A stretch of 45,619 nucleotides of DNA from Streptomyces violaceoruber (GTDB lineage Bacteria > Actinomycetota > Actinomycetes > Streptomycetales > Streptomycetaceae): positions 1 to 45,619 of the forward strand of contig JODI01000069.1 in the NCBI GenBank assembly GCA_000720805.1, read 5' to 3'. Both the position numbers and the translations under genes were made by a program. Numbering within the stretch: the stretch's first letter is position 1; each line of letters opens with the position of its first letter. Of the stretch, positions 16,469 through 25,501 are shown piece after piece. The notes under the pieces were generated by a model that did not search any database, was not told the origin of the DNA, and worked only from the letters and a program-made list of their open reading frames with translations.

Positions 16469-17356
16469 ATGAACCAGGACGTGATCATCACCTGCGCCCT
16501 CACCGGCGCCGGGGACACCGTGGGCAAGAGCCCGCATGTCCCCGTCACCCCCGGACAGATCGCCGACTCCGCGGTGCAGGCCGCCGAGGCCGGTGCCGCC
16601 GCGGTGCACATCCATGTACGCGACCCCGAGACCGGAGCGCCCTCCCGCGACCCGCGGCTGTACCGCGAGGTCGTCGAGCGCATCAAGGAGACCGGGACCG
16701 ACGTCGTCATCAACCTCACCGCCGGCATGGGAGGTGACCTGGTCATCGACCCGGAGCAGCCGCTCAGGCAGTTGCCGGGCACCGACCTGGTCGGCGGCCT
16801 GGAGCGGCTGCCGCACGTCGAGGATCTGCTGCCGGACATCTGCACGCTGGACTGCGGTTCCCTCAACTTCGGCGACGGCTCGAGCCTCTACGTCTCCACG
16901 CCCGACATGCTGCGCACCGGCGCCCGGCGCATCCAGGAGCTGGGTGTGCGGCCGGAGTTGGAGATCTTCGACACCGGACATCTGTGGTTCGCCAAGGAAC
17001 TGCTCGCCGAGGGGCTGCTGGACGACCCGACCGTCTTCCAGTTGTGCATGGGCGTCCCGTGGGGCGCCCCCGCGGACCCCGGAGTGCTGCAGTCGATGGT
17101 GCGCATGCTGCCGGAAGGCGCCCAGTGGGCCAGCTTCGCGCTGGGCCGGATGCAGATGCCGTGGGTGGCGCAGTCCATCCTGCTCGGCGGCCATGTGCGG
17201 GTCGGCCTGGAGGACAACCTCTATCTGGGCAAGGGCGTCAAGGCGACCAACGGCCAGCTGGTGGAGCGAGCCGTGACGATCGTCGAGGCCCTGGGTGCGC
17301 GGGTCGCGACGGCCGATGAGGCGCGCCTCAAGCTCGGTCTCAAACCCCGGGGTTGA
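16469..17356 (+). CDS. BKACE enzyme, probable dehydrocarnitine cleavage
   Basis: This 295-residue beta-keto acid cleavage enzyme (former DUF849) is a zinc-dependent cytosolic barrel. It condenses a beta-keto acid with acetyl-CoA to give acetoacetate and a new acyl-CoA. The metal site includes His47 and His49 in HIHVRD. Its neighbours, a carnitine dehydrogenase and a hot-dog thioesterase, point to 3-dehydrocarnitine as substrate, giving betainyl-CoA and acetoacetate; this carnitine branch is an established BKACE subgroup. Specificity is inferred from context, not from substrate-pocket residues. The ATG at 16469 has a GAGAGG site. Confidence 0.9.
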   Translation: MNQDVIITCALTGAGDTVGKSPHVPVTPGQIADSAVQAAEAGAAAVHIHVRDPETGAPSRDPRLYREVVERIKETGTDVVINLTAGMGGDLVIDPEQPLRQLPGTDLVGGLERLPHVEDLLPDICTLDCGSLNFGDGSSLYVSTPDMLRTGARRIQELGVRPELEIFDTGHLWFAKELLAEGLLDDPTVFQLCMGVPWGAPADPGVLQSMVRMLPEGAQWASFALGRMQMPWVAQSILLGGHVRVGLEDNLYLGKGVKATNGQLVERAVTIVEALGARVATADEARLKLGLKPRG

Positions 17357-17403
17357 GCCACACCCGGCCCTCCCGGCCCACCCAACAACTTACGGAGTTC
17401 CCG

Positions 17404-18378
17404 ATGACGGACACTTCCGTCCCGGCCACCGCGCCGGAAGACGTACGCCGCGTGGCCTGTGTGGGCGCCGGAGTGATCGGCGGCGGCTGGGTCGCCCACT
17501 TCCTGGGCCGCGGCTACGAGGTCACCGCCTGGGATCCGGCCCCCGACGCCGAAGCCCGCCTGCGCCGCCTCGTCGACGCCGCATGGCCCGCGCTCGAACA
17601 GCTCGGGCTCGCCCCGGGCGCCTCGGCCGACCGCCTCACCGTCGCCTCCACGCTCGAAGAGGCCGTGGCGCAGGCCCAGTTCGTGCAGGAGAGCGCCCCG
17701 GAGAAGCTCGGCCTGAAGCGCGAACTGCTGGCGAGGCTCGACGCGGCCACACCGTCGGGTGTCGTCATCGCCTCCTCGACCTCGGGCTATCCGATGACCG
17801 ACATGCAGGCCAACGCGGCCTCCCCCGGGCGGCTGGTCGTCGGCCATCCCTTCAACCCGCCGTATCTCATCCCCCTCGTGGAGGTGGTCGGCGGGGACCG
17901 GACGGACCCGGAGGCCGTGCGCTGGGCCGCCCGGTTCTACGAAGTGGCCGGCAAGTCCGTGATCACCATGGACCGCGAGGTCCCCGGCTTCATCGCCAAC
18001 CGTCTCCAGGAGGCTCTGTGGCGGGAGGCCCTGCACATGGTCGCCGGCGGTGAGGCGACGGTCCGGGACATCGACCGGTCCATCACCGAGGGCCCGGGCC
18101 TGCGCTGGGCGATCATGGGTCCGATGCTCACTTTCGCGCTCGCGGGCGGCGAGGGCGGCATGGCGCACATGCTCGACCACTTCGGGCCGTCCCTGAAGTC
18201 GCCGTGGACCCGGCTGGAGGCCCCGGAACTGGACAAGGCGCTCTACGACGCCGTGGTGACCGGCTGCGACGACGCCGCCGACGGCCGTACGGTCGCCGAT
18301 CTGGTCGCCGAACGCGACCGGGGTGTCATCGCCGTGCTGCGCGCCACCGGCCGGCTGCCCGGCTCCGGTGCCGAGTGA
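17404..18378 (+). CDS. L-carnitine 3-dehydrogenase
   Basis: This 324-residue member of the 3-hydroxyacyl-CoA dehydrogenase superfamily would oxidise L-carnitine to 3-dehydrocarnitine with NAD+. The N-terminal Rossmann motif is GAGVIGGGW at residues 21-29, and the catalytic region contains GHPFNPPYLIPLVEVVGG with its histidine. The C-terminal helical domain includes GPGLRWAIMGP. The family also contains 3-hydroxybutyryl-CoA dehydrogenases, but the BKACE and thioesterase neighbours favour carnitine. The ATG at 17404 follows a GGAG site 47 bp after the BKACE stop. The stop overlaps the next gene by 4 bp (GTGA). Confidence 0.88.
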   Translation: MTDTSVPATAPEDVRRVACVGAGVIGGGWVAHFLGRGYEVTAWDPAPDAEARLRRLVDAAWPALEQLGLAPGASADRLTVASTLEEAVAQAQFVQESAPEKLGLKRELLARLDAATPSGVVIASSTSGYPMTDMQANAASPGRLVVGHPFNPPYLIPLVEVVGGDRTDPEAVRWAARFYEVAGKSVITMDREVPGFIANRLQEALWREALHMVAGGEATVRDIDRSITEGPGLRWAIMGPMLTFALAGGEGGMAHMLDHFGPSLKSPWTRLEAPELDKALYDAVVTGCDDAADGRTVADLVAERDRGVIAVLRATGRLPGSGAE

Positions 18379-18866
18379 GCCCGCCCGGCCTGCCGTTGCC
18401 GCTGTTCCGCGAGACCGTGCGTCCCGAGTGGATCGACTACAACGGGCACCTGAGCGAGGCGTTCTACGTCCTCGTCTTCGGCTTCGCGACCGACGCGCTG
18501 ATGGAGCGTACGGGGATGGACTCGGCGTACCGTGCGCGCACCGGCTGCTCGATGTACACGGTCGAGTCCCACATCCGCTATCTGCGGGACGTGCCGGAGG
18601 GCGCCCGGCTCGCCGTACGCACGCGCGTGCTGGGAGCGGCCGGGAAGAAGGCGTGCTTCGCACACGAGATGTACGTCGTCACGGGCGAGCCTCAGGCCGA
18701 GCCGGGAGTGGACGCCGCCCCGGTCGCCACCACGGAGCTGCTGGCGCTCCACGTGGACCAGCGGGCGGGCCGGGCGACCGCGTTTCCCGATGCCGTCCGT
18801 GAGCGCCTCACGGCGCTGACGGAACCGCCTCCCGAGTGGGCGGGGCGGTCCGTCACAGCGCCCTGA
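18375..18866 (+). CDS. Hot-dog thioesterase, probable betainyl-CoA thioesterase
   Basis: This 163-residue 4-hydroxybenzoyl-CoA-thioesterase-like protein has the motif WIDYNGHLSEAFY near its N-terminus, with the usual acidic residue and Asn-Gly-His segment of the active site. In carnitine catabolism such an enzyme hydrolyses betainyl-CoA to glycine betaine and CoA, completing the step after BKACE. It starts with GTG in a 4-bp overlap with the dehydrogenase stop, so the two are translationally coupled. Its 3' end overlaps the convergent cvnC by 14 bp, exactly at the conservon break. In other species this domain is sometimes fused to the dehydrogenase; here it is separate. Confidence 0.87.
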   Translation: MSPPGLPLPLFRETVRPEWIDYNGHLSEAFYVLVFGFATDALMERTGMDSAYRARTGCSMYTVESHIRYLRDVPEGARLAVRTRVLGAAGKKACFAHEMYVVTGEPQAEPGVDAAPVATTELLALHVDQRAGRATAFPDAVRERLTALTEPPPEWAGRSVTAP

Positions 18867-19248
18867 GGCCGTTGATCACATCGCGCAGGATGCTCTCGTC
18901 CGGCAGTTCCGCCGGGGGCACGGGCCGGTTCACATGAACGAACTCCGCGTCCACGAGATCGCCGATCAGGACCCGCACCACTCCGATGGGCAGGTCGAGT
19001 TCGGCGGACAGTTCGGCAACCGACTGGGGGGCTTCACGGCACAGGTCGACGATGTCCACGTGCTCCGGGGACAGCGAGTGGTCCCCTTCCGGGTCGTCCG
19101 CCTGGGCTTCCGTGACGACCACCGCGATGACGTCGAGGCGGTGCTGGGCCGCACTGGTGGTGCGGCCACGCGTCATGGCGTACGGACGGACGACCGGTCC
19201 GGCCTCGTCGTCGAACCAGTGACTTCTTCCCTGACCGTCTGCACTCAT
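18853..19248 (-). CDS. cvnC: Conservon protein CvnC (DUF742)
   Basis: This 131-residue DUF742 protein is typical of conservons. The C-terminal half is a winged-helix-like domain (SVAELSAELDLPIGVVRVLIGDLVD), and it ends in the family's usual GLRAL. CvnC is thought to join a membrane-associated signalling complex with CvnA, CvnB and CvnD, like a bacterial G-protein-coupled module. It starts 9 bp after cvnB. The expected next gene, cvnD, is missing at this point; instead the convergent thioesterase gene overlaps its last codons by 14 bp. Confidence 0.92.
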   Translation of the reverse strand: MSADGQGRSHWFDDEAGPVVRPYAMTRGRTTSAAQHRLDVIAVVVTEAQADDPEGDHSLSPEHVDIVDLCREAPQSVAELSAELDLPIGVVRVLIGDLVDAEFVHVNRPVPPAELPDESILRDVINGLRAL

Positions 19249-19257
19249 GTCATCTCA

Positions 19258-19695
19258 CTACCCGCCCTGAGGCAGATCGGTGCGCGGAGCGGCACCCAGA
19301 TGCACACCGACTCGCTTGACCAGGAGCGTCATCTCGTACGCGACCAGACCCACGTCCGAGTCGGCGTCCGAGAGCACCGCCAGGCAGCTTCCGTCGCCGG
19401 CGGCCGTGACGAACAGGAAGGCGTCGTCCAGCTCCACCACCGTCTGCCGGACGTTGCCCGCCTCGAAATGGCGGCCCACGCCCTTGGCGAGACTGTGGAA
19501 TCCGGAGGCGACGGCGGCCAGATGCTCGCTGTCCTCCCGGGTCAGGTCCGCGGAGACCCCGATCGGCAGGCCGTCGCCGGACAGCACGAGGGCTTTGCGG
19601 ATGCTCGCGACGCGCTCCACCAGATCGTCCAGGAGCCAGTTGAGCTCGCCGGACTTGTCGCCCGCGGTGTGGCCGGTCTCCTTCGGTGCGGTCAT
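19258..19695 (-). CDS. cvnB: Conservon protein CvnB (Roadblock/LC7)
   Basis: This 145-residue Roadblock/LC7-domain protein has the characteristic opening LNWLLDDLVERVASIRKALV and SGDGLPIGVS. Such proteins resemble MglB and act as partners or GTPase-activating factors for small GTPases, here CvnD. Its ATG overlaps the cvnA stop by 4 bp (ATGA), indicating translational coupling. cvnC follows after 9 bp. Confidence 0.94.
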   Translation of the reverse strand: MTAPKETGHTAGDKSGELNWLLDDLVERVASIRKALVLSGDGLPIGVSADLTREDSEHLAAVASGFHSLAKGVGRHFEAGNVRQTVVELDDAFLFVTAAGDGSCLAVLSDADSDVGLVAYEMTLLVKRVGVHLGAAPRTDLPQGG

Positions 19696-22600
19696 CGACC
19701 GTCCCCCTTTGTCGTTCGTTGTGGTGCTGTGCCGCTGTGGGCGTCGTCGCCCGCGGCGTTCTCCTCGCGGCCTCGCTGCCAGCCGCGCTGGAGCGAGGCC
19801 ATCCTGCTGCGTACCTCGTGGGCGTCTCGTTCGTCGAGGCCGGCCCGGTCGTCGGTCCGCGGCTCCGGTCCCTTCTTCAGCTGCGGAGCCAGGTTGGCCT
19901 GGCGTACCCGGCGGGGCAGGGGGGCCGCACCGGAGCCGGTGTCTCCCGGCGCGGAGGCGGGCTCCGGTCGCGCGGAGCCCGGTCCGCGGCCGGGGTCCGC
20001 CGGGTCCGGGCCGCGGCCTTGCCCGCCGGAGCCCGCGCCGGGCCGCCGGGCTGCCGGACGTCCGCCGGGATCGGCCCGATCGCGGCGGTCGCGCTGGTCC
20101 CGTTGCTCGCGCTGGTCCCGTTGGTCGCGGGAGAGCTCGCCCGGGGAGCTCAGGCCGCTCGGACCGCTCGACGCGATCTCGGTACGGCGGGTGCGCCGGG
20201 GAAGCGCGGGTGCCCCGGGCGCCTCGCCGAACTCATGGCTCGTCGAGGCCCATGGTGTCGAGGTCGTCGCCGCCTGAGTGCGCTGCTCGTCGAGGCGGTC
20301 GGCCGCACCGGTCGGCCGGCGCTGCGGTCCCGCACCACGCCGACGGGCGGGCAGCGGAGGCGCCGCCGGGGGGCGGACCCGGCTCGGGCCCGTCGAGGGC
20401 TCCTCCACCGGTTCCTCGCGTTCGCCGCGTTCCTCGCGGCGCGGGCGCTGCTCGGTGACCGGACGGCCGTGCGAGCTGACCAGCTTGGGGGTCCGACGAC
20501 CGGGCAGCGGGACCGGGGCGTTCAGGCCGTCGTCCGGGCCGGCCGCGCCCGCGCCCGTGGGTTCGGGCCCGCGGACGTCGTGGGTGTCCTCGTGCTCCTT
20601 GGCCTGGCCGCCCACCGCGGTGTCGTCCGTGAGGGCGAGGGAGCGGCGCGGGCGGAACAGTCCCCCGCGTTCGCTGTCCTCGTCGTCGAGGGCGCCCGGG
20701 AAGTCGTCGAGGGCGTCCAGGTCGACGGGCGCCTCCAGTTCGACCGGACCGTCCAGGAGCGCGGGAGCCGGCCCGGGCAGCTGCGTCCGCGCCGGGGAGA
20801 GCGGAGCGCGGCGGGGCTCCTCCCGTTCGGCCTCCTTGGGCTGCAGGGGCCGGTCGAGGCGGAAGCCGATGCCGTTGGTGTCCGGGACGTCGTCCGTCAG
20901 CAGGGTGTCCGGGATGAACACGACGGCCGTCGTGCCGCCGTACGGCGACGGCTGCAGGGAGACCCGGACGTGCTGCCGCTGGGCGAGCCGGCTGACCACG
21001 AACAGACCCAGCCGGTCGGTGTCGGACAGTTCGAACTCGGGGGTTTCCGCGAGCCGCAGGTTGGCGTCCAGCAGCGCGTCGGCCGCCATGCCGAGGCCGC
21101 GGTCGTGGATCTCCAGGGTGAATCCGTTGGCGACGCGCTCGCCGACGACCTGGACGGCGGTGTGCGGCGGGGAGAACACCGTGGCGTTCTCCAGGAGTTC
21201 GGCGACGAGGTGGGTGAGGTCGGCGACGGCGGGGCCGGTGACGGCGACCCGGGGCAGTCGGCGGACCTCGATGCGCTCGTAGTCCTCGACCTCGGCGACG
21301 GCGGCGCGGACCACGTCCATCAGCTGCACCGGCTTGCGCCACTGCCGGGAAGGGGCGGCGCCGGAGAGGATCACCAGGCCCTCGGCGTGCCTGCGCATAC
21401 GGGTGGTGAGGTGGTCGAGGCGGAACAGGTCGGCGAGTTCGTCGGTGTCCTCGGTCCTGCGTTCCATGGTGTCGAGCAGGGTGAGCTGCTTGTGGAGCAG
21501 GACCTGGCTGCGGCGGGCGAGGTTCACGAAGACCTCGGAGACCCCGGCCCGCAACTCGGCCTGCTTGACGGCCGCTTCGACGGCGGCGCGTTGCAGGGTG
21601 TTGAGGGCCTGGCCGACGTCCCCGATCTCGTTCCTGTCGTACTCCAGGCGCGGGACCTCGGTCTCCACGTCCACCTGTTCGCCCGCCGAGAGGCGGCGCA
21701 TGACGCTGGGCAGCCGTACGCCGGACGCCTCGTGGGCCTCCAGGCGCAGCTGCCGCAGGTCACGGATGAGGGTGCGGCCGACACGCACGGACAGGATGAG
21801 CGAGGCGATCAGGGCGATCAGGCCGAGGCCTCCGGCGACGGACGCCTTGATGATGACGCCCATCGCGCTCGGGCGGACACGGTCCTGATAGCGGTCGTTC
21901 GCCTGGTCGTTGAGGGTGGCGAGTTCGTCGAGCACATTGCCGGCGGCCGCGTCCCAGCTCTTGGCGGTGACGGACCCGGGGGTGCCGGTGTCGGACGTGA
22001 CGACGGCCTGTTCGGCCGACCGCAGGGGAGCGGTGGTGGCGTTCTTCCAGAAACTCTCGTAGCGCTCCCGCTCCGACGAGGGCAGCACCGGCAGGCTGAT
22101 GTCGTACAGCAGGGTGCGCTGGGCGGCGAGGTCGGAGACGTCTCGGGCCTCCTCGCGGGAGACCTTCCCGACCACCAGGGCGGAACCGAGGAGGGCGTCC
22201 TCGCGGGAGAGCAGCTCGCGGGCGCGGGTGATGTTCACCAGGGCGCGGGCCTGCTTGTCCAACTCGACGCTGTCGACGCCGTCGAGGGACGCCAGAAGGG
22301 TGTAGCAGGGGTCGACGAGGCGGTTGTACAGGTCGAGGGCCTGGGACCGGGTCACGGTGCCCTCCTCGACGCTGCGCCGCAGCGAGTCGATGCCGTCGAA
22401 GGCGTCCAGGACGGCGGTGACGTGTTCGTCGTCGTCCGCGTCCATGCCGTCACGGACGTCGGGGTCCCTCGCGTTGGCGCGGAGCTTGGTGACGGCGTCG
22501 TCGGTGGCGTCACGGGTGGTGCGCAGCGCCGACAGCGCGTCCGACGCCCGGGGGTCGGCGAGGTAGACAAGAGTCTGACGGCGTTCCTGTTGCAGAACGC

Positions 22601-22778
22601 GAACGGTGTCCTCGGTGGGGTAGCCGATCTTCTCCACCAGGGACGAGACCTGGAACAGCTGGGCCACTTCCCGGCCTGTGAGTACCGTGGCGAAGCCCCA
22701 GATCGCGACCAGGGACACCAGCGGCACGAGAAGCAGCGCCACGATCTTCCGGCGGATCGACTTCCCGCGAAAGCGCAT
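19692..22778 (-). CDS. cvnA: Conservon sensor kinase-like protein CvnA
   Basis: This 1028-residue membrane protein is the sensor of the conservon. Two membrane helices at about residues 11-33 and 311-331 flank an extracytoplasmic nitrate/sulfate-sensor-like helical domain. A HAMP-like segment, a dimerisation stretch with LDHLTTRMRRH (His456 as possible phosphoacceptor) and a HATPase domain (N-box ELLENA at 528-533, DRGLGM at 559-564) follow. Residues from about 628 are disordered and rich in Pro, Arg and Gln, including an RDQRDQREQRDQRD repeat. The ATG at 22778 has a GGGGGAGG site and is preferred over the longer frame. It heads the cvnA-B-C transcript. Confidence 0.93.
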   Translation of the reverse strand: MRFRGKSIRRKIVALLLVPLVSLVAIWGFATVLTGREVAQLFQVSSLVEKIGYPTEDTVRVLQQERRQTLVYLADPRASDALSALRTTRDATDDAVTKLRANARDPDVRDGMDADDDEHVTAVLDAFDGIDSLRRSVEEGTVTRSQALDLYNRLVDPCYTLLASLDGVDSVELDKQARALVNITRARELLSREDALLGSALVVGKVSREEARDVSDLAAQRTLLYDISLPVLPSSERERYESFWKNATTAPLRSAEQAVVTSDTGTPGSVTAKSWDAAAGNVLDELATLNDQANDRYQDRVRPSAMGVIIKASVAGGLGLIALIASLILSVRVGRTLIRDLRQLRLEAHEASGVRLPSVMRRLSAGEQVDVETEVPRLEYDRNEIGDVGQALNTLQRAAVEAAVKQAELRAGVSEVFVNLARRSQVLLHKQLTLLDTMERRTEDTDELADLFRLDHLTTRMRRHAEGLVILSGAAPSRQWRKPVQLMDVVRAAVAEVEDYERIEVRRLPRVAVTGPAVADLTHLVAELLENATVFSPPHTAVQVVGERVANGFTLEIHDRGLGMAADALLDANLRLAETPEFELSDTDRLGLFVVSRLAQRQHVRVSLQPSPYGGTTAVVFIPDTLLTDDVPDTNGIGFRLDRPLQPKEAEREEPRRAPLSPARTQLPGPAPALLDGPVELEAPVDLDALDDFPGALDDEDSERGGLFRPRRSLALTDDTAVGGQAKEHEDTHDVRGPEPTGAGAAGPDDGLNAPVPLPGRRTPKLVSSHGRPVTEQRPRREERGEREEPVEEPSTGPSRVRPPAAPPLPARRRGAGPQRRPTGAADRLDEQRTQAATTSTPWASTSHEFGEAPGAPALPRRTRRTEIASSGPSGLSSPGELSRDQRDQREQRDQRDRRDRADPGGRPAARRPGAGSGGQGRGPDPADPGRGPGSARPEPASAPGDTGSGAAPLPRRVRQANLAPQLKKGPEPRTDDRAGLDERDAHEVRSRMASLQRGWQRGREENAAGDDAHSGTAPQRTTKGDGR

Positions 22779-23189
22779 GGCCTCCCCCAGCTCGACCCCC
22801 TCCGACAGGGGGTACACATGTGCGTCAACAAACGGCGCGAGCCTACTACCGACGCGCACGTAACTCGAAGACCGGTCCGGAAGCCGAACTTCCGCACCGG
22901 CGGCAAGACATACGGAGTTGTCCGCTCATTACGGGAGATTGCCTCCTGCCCTCCCTCCGCCGCCGGAGGAACAGACGGGACGGGCGACTGGCCAGTTGGC
23001 CGGATTTTTACGGTCCTTGGGAATCTTGGACGTGTGTTGTTCGTCCTTCTCCATGGGAGTTGGAGGCGGAATCGGCCACAGGAGCCGCATCCCGCAACCG
23101 GGCGGCGTAAAACAGCGCATGCCGGGCAGCCACTGGGGAGCCGGGTTTTCGGACGCGGGGCAGGCGGTTTACCGGCGGTGGGGAGTGAC
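22779..23189. promoter_or_regulatory. Divergent region upstream of cvnA
   Basis: This region separates cvnA from the plus-strand membrane-protein gene and has no credible gene of its own. A small hairpin (CCCCCT at 22796-22801 with AGGGGG at 22807-22812) lies just before the cvnA ribosome site and could influence its translation. Both promoters must lie here, but none could be placed. Confidence 0.45.
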
Positions 23190-23900
23190 ATGGTGATGGG
23201 CACGGCGGAGCGGCACAAAGCGCCGTCGGACGGCGAGGAGGGCGACGTGGTGGCACAACTGACGGCGCGACGGGCCCTCGATGCGCCGGATCGCGACATT
23301 CCGACAGACGGACAGAAGGCGGCAGGAAAACACGGGGTGACGACAGCCACGCCGGGCGGTACGACGGCGCGTGCGAACTCGGCGCCTGCGGCAGCCGACG
23401 TCACGTCCGGGGAACGCCAGGCGGCCGAGGCACGTGGCGAGACGGCCGAGGGACGGCGGGGAGCTTCCGCCGCGGCCGAAGGACGAGACGTGGCCGAAGA
23501 GAAGCCGTACTACCGGCCGTTGTGGGTCGAGGAGCCGGCGCGTCGACGCCGGTTGCCCGATCCGGTGCGGACCTCGGCGGTGCGGGCGGTGATGATCATC
23601 GCCGTGACGCTGGTCCAGGCCATGGTCGCCTTCCTGTGCACCATGGCTGGTTCCTGGCTGGCGTTCCCGATGGTGCTGAGCAGTGTGGCGAGCACGGTGG
23701 TGGCCACCTGGGGCGCGCTCGACGTCTGGGTGACGCGCCAGGTGTGGAACCAGCGCAACGGCGTGGTGTCCACGCCCAGCAGTACCGCGCGCGCCCTGCG
23801 ACGCGAGCGGCGCAAGGCCCACCGTCAGACGCGGGCCACCGAGCGGACGCAGGAGCGGATACGCCGGCGGGAGGGCGCCGGTCAGGTGGCGCACTCCTGA
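23190..23900 (+). CDS. Hypothetical membrane protein
   Basis: This 236-residue protein starts with about 115 hydrophilic, Ala/Glu/Gly-rich residues that are probably disordered. Two adjacent membrane helices follow (about residues 130-180, AVMIIAVTLVQAMVAFLCTM and the following segment), then a basic tail rich in Arg. I do not know a named family. The ATG at 23190 follows a GGGGAG site, and other starts lie 3 and 6 bases on. It is divergent from cvnA, so a link to the conservon is possible but unproven. Its stop lies one base from that of the convergent reductase gene. Confidence 0.72.
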   Translation: MVMGTAERHKAPSDGEEGDVVAQLTARRALDAPDRDIPTDGQKAAGKHGVTTATPGGTTARANSAPAAADVTSGERQAAEARGETAEGRRGASAAAEGRDVAEEKPYYRPLWVEEPARRRRLPDPVRTSAVRAVMIIAVTLVQAMVAFLCTMAGSWLAFPMVLSSVASTVVATWGALDVWVTRQVWNQRNGVVSTPSSTARALRRERRKAHRQTRATERTQERIRRREGAGQVAHS

Positions 23901-23901
23901 C

Positions 23902-25086
23902 TCAGAGCGCGGCCGGCTGTGCCCGGCTCTGCCCTCGGGCCAGTTCCCGACGTGCGCGCGTGAACGGCCGTGGTCGGTCCACGGAGAGCACCGCGGTCGT
24001 ACGGCCGTCCCGTTCGTACAGGGCGAGGAAGCCGTCGTCGGCCGGGGCGCCGTCGATGAGTTCGCCCTCGGCGAGGCGGATGGTGTCACCGTCCCGGCGG
24101 CGGCCGGCGAACTGGATGCGCGCACCGTACTGGTCCGACCAGAAGTAGGGCAGCGACCGCGCCGTCTCGACGGTGCGCCCGGCGAGCAGGTTGGCCACGG
24201 CAACGCGGGGCTGTTCGGTCGCGGAGGTCCAGTGCTCGGCCCGGCTGCCGCCGACGCGGGCGACGTCGCCGACGGCGACCACCTGCGGAAGCGCCGTCAC
24301 ACAGCCGTCGTCGCACAGCACCCCGTCGTGCAGGGTGAGCGTCGAGCCCACCAGCCAGCCGGTGTTGGGGGTGGCCCCGATGCCGACGATCACGATGTCG
24401 GCCGGCAGGGTGCGGCCGTCGGAGAGTTCGACGCCGGTGACGCAACCGGTGCCGCGCAACCCGGCCACGCCGGTACCCGTGACCAGGTCCACCCCGCCGC
24501 GCCGGTGCAGTGCGGCGCACACGGCGGCCATCTCGGCGCCCAGGTGCGGCACGAGCGGGAGCGGGGCTGCCTCGACGACCGTGACCGGGTGGCCGAGGGC
24601 GGCGCAGGAGGACGCGGTCTCGGCACCGATGAAGCCGCCGCCGATGACGACGACCTGGCGCGGGCCGTCGGCGAGTTCGGCACGCAGGGCGCGGGCGTCG
24701 TCGAGGGTGCGCAGGGTGTGGACGCCGACCAGACCGTCACCCGGCAGGCGCCGGGCCGAGGCACCGGTGGCGATGACGACGCCGTCGGTGGACACGGTGC
24801 GGCCGCCGTCGAGCAGGACGGTGCGGCCGCGCGCGTCCAGGCCGCGGGCGCGGGTGCCGAGCAGCCACTCGGCGCCGAGCGCGACGGTCTCCTCGTCGTC
24901 CGCGAGGAGGAGGTGGTCCTCGCCGGCGCGGCCGGTGAGGAAGTCCTTGGAGAGGGGAGGCCGGTCATAGGGGCGGTGGGGTTCGTCGCCGACGATCACC
25001 AGTCGTCCGTCGAAGCCCTGGGCGCGCAGTTCCCGGGCCGCGTACAGACCGGAGAGACTGGCGCCGACGACGGTCACGGTCCTCAT
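23902..25086 (-). CDS. FAD-dependent ferredoxin reductase
   Basis: This 394-residue flavoprotein resembles NAD(P)H:ferredoxin reductases of Rieske oxygenase systems. It has an N-terminal FAD-binding VVGASLSGLYAARELR, a central NAD(P)H-binding GGGFIGAETA and the second FAD motif VVAVGDVAR. It should pass electrons from NAD(P)H to the Rieske ferredoxin encoded just upstream, and on to the betaine monooxygenase at 32409. The ATG at 25086 overlaps the stop of a 32-codon ORF by 4 bp, and that ORF overlaps the ferredoxin in the same way, so translation is coupled. This electron supply differs from the fused GbcB-type reductase known in proteobacteria. Confidence 0.9.
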   Translation of the reverse strand: MRTVTVVGASLSGLYAARELRAQGFDGRLVIVGDEPHRPYDRPPLSKDFLTGRAGEDHLLLADDEETVALGAEWLLGTRARGLDARGRTVLLDGGRTVSTDGVVIATGASARRLPGDGLVGVHTLRTLDDARALRAELADGPRQVVVIGGGFIGAETASSCAALGHPVTVVEAAPLPLVPHLGAEMAAVCAALHRRGGVDLVTGTGVAGLRGTGCVTGVELSDGRTLPADIVIVGIGATPNTGWLVGSTLTLHDGVLCDDGCVTALPQVVAVGDVARVGGSRAEHWTSATEQPRVAVANLLAGRTVETARSLPYFWSDQYGARIQFAGRRRDGDTIRLAEGELIDGAPADDGFLALYERDGRTTAVLSVDRPRPFTRARRELARGQSRAQPAAL

Positions 25087-25181
25087 GCAGTACGGCTCCT
25101 GTCACTCGGCGGGGTGTGCTGGGCCGCCGTGCGGAAGGAAATGCCCCGCGAGGCCGTACGCCACTGGTTCACGGCCTTCAT
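25083..25181 (-). CDS. Small 32-residue linker ORF
   Basis: Its ATG overlaps the Rieske ferredoxin stop (TCAT at 25178-25181), and its stop overlaps the reductase ATG in the same 4-bp manner (25083-25086). The product would begin MKAVNQWRTASRGISFRTAA and is basic and hydrophilic. The exact ATGA coupling at both ends argues that it is translated, either to carry ribosomes across or as a real micropeptide. No homologue is known to me. Confidence 0.5.
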   Translation of the reverse strand: MKAVNQWRTASRGISFRTAAQHTPPSDRSRTA

Positions 25182-25501
25182 GCGGCGGTCCCCTCGTGCG
25201 CGGTGAGGTGGACGTGGACGACACCGTCGTCGACCGTGACACGGTGGGTGCGCACGGACCGCCGGGCCGGGAGGCAGGTGGGCCGCCCCGTACGGAGATC
25301 GAATGAAGCGGCGTGCAGCGGGCATTCGACCAGACAGCCTTCCAGCCAGCCCTCCGAGAGCGAGGCGTCCTGGTGGGTGCAGGTGTCGTCGATGGCGTAC
25401 AGCTCACCGTCGTCGGTGCGGAACACGGCGATGGGCGGTGTCGTCTCCATACGGACGGACTCGCCCTCGGGGAGGTCTTCGAGGCGGCAGACGGGAATCA
25501 C
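25178..25501 (-). CDS. Rieske [2Fe-2S] ferredoxin
   Basis: This 107-residue soluble ferredoxin has the cluster-binding pattern CTH (near residue 40) and CPLH separated by 16 residues (C-x-H-x16-C-x2-H). It should shuttle electrons from the adjacent FAD reductase to a Rieske oxygenase, the best candidate being the glycine betaine monooxygenase at 32409-33659. The GTG at 25501 is chosen because it follows an AGAGGGGGG site and gives the usual size; the frame runs further upstream without a ribosome site. It is divergent from the iclR gene and probably shares its regulatory region. Confidence 0.9.
   Translation of the reverse strand: MIPVCRLEDLPEGESVRMETTPPIAVFRTDDGELYAIDDTCTHQDASLSEGWLEGCLVECPLHAASFDLRTGRPTCLPARRSVRTHRVTVDDGVVHVHLTAHEGTAA

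Noticed and set aside
19686..23189. Long plus-strand frame opposite cvnA
   Set aside because: It is a shadow of cvnA; only the part from 23190 onward in the same frame looks like a real gene.
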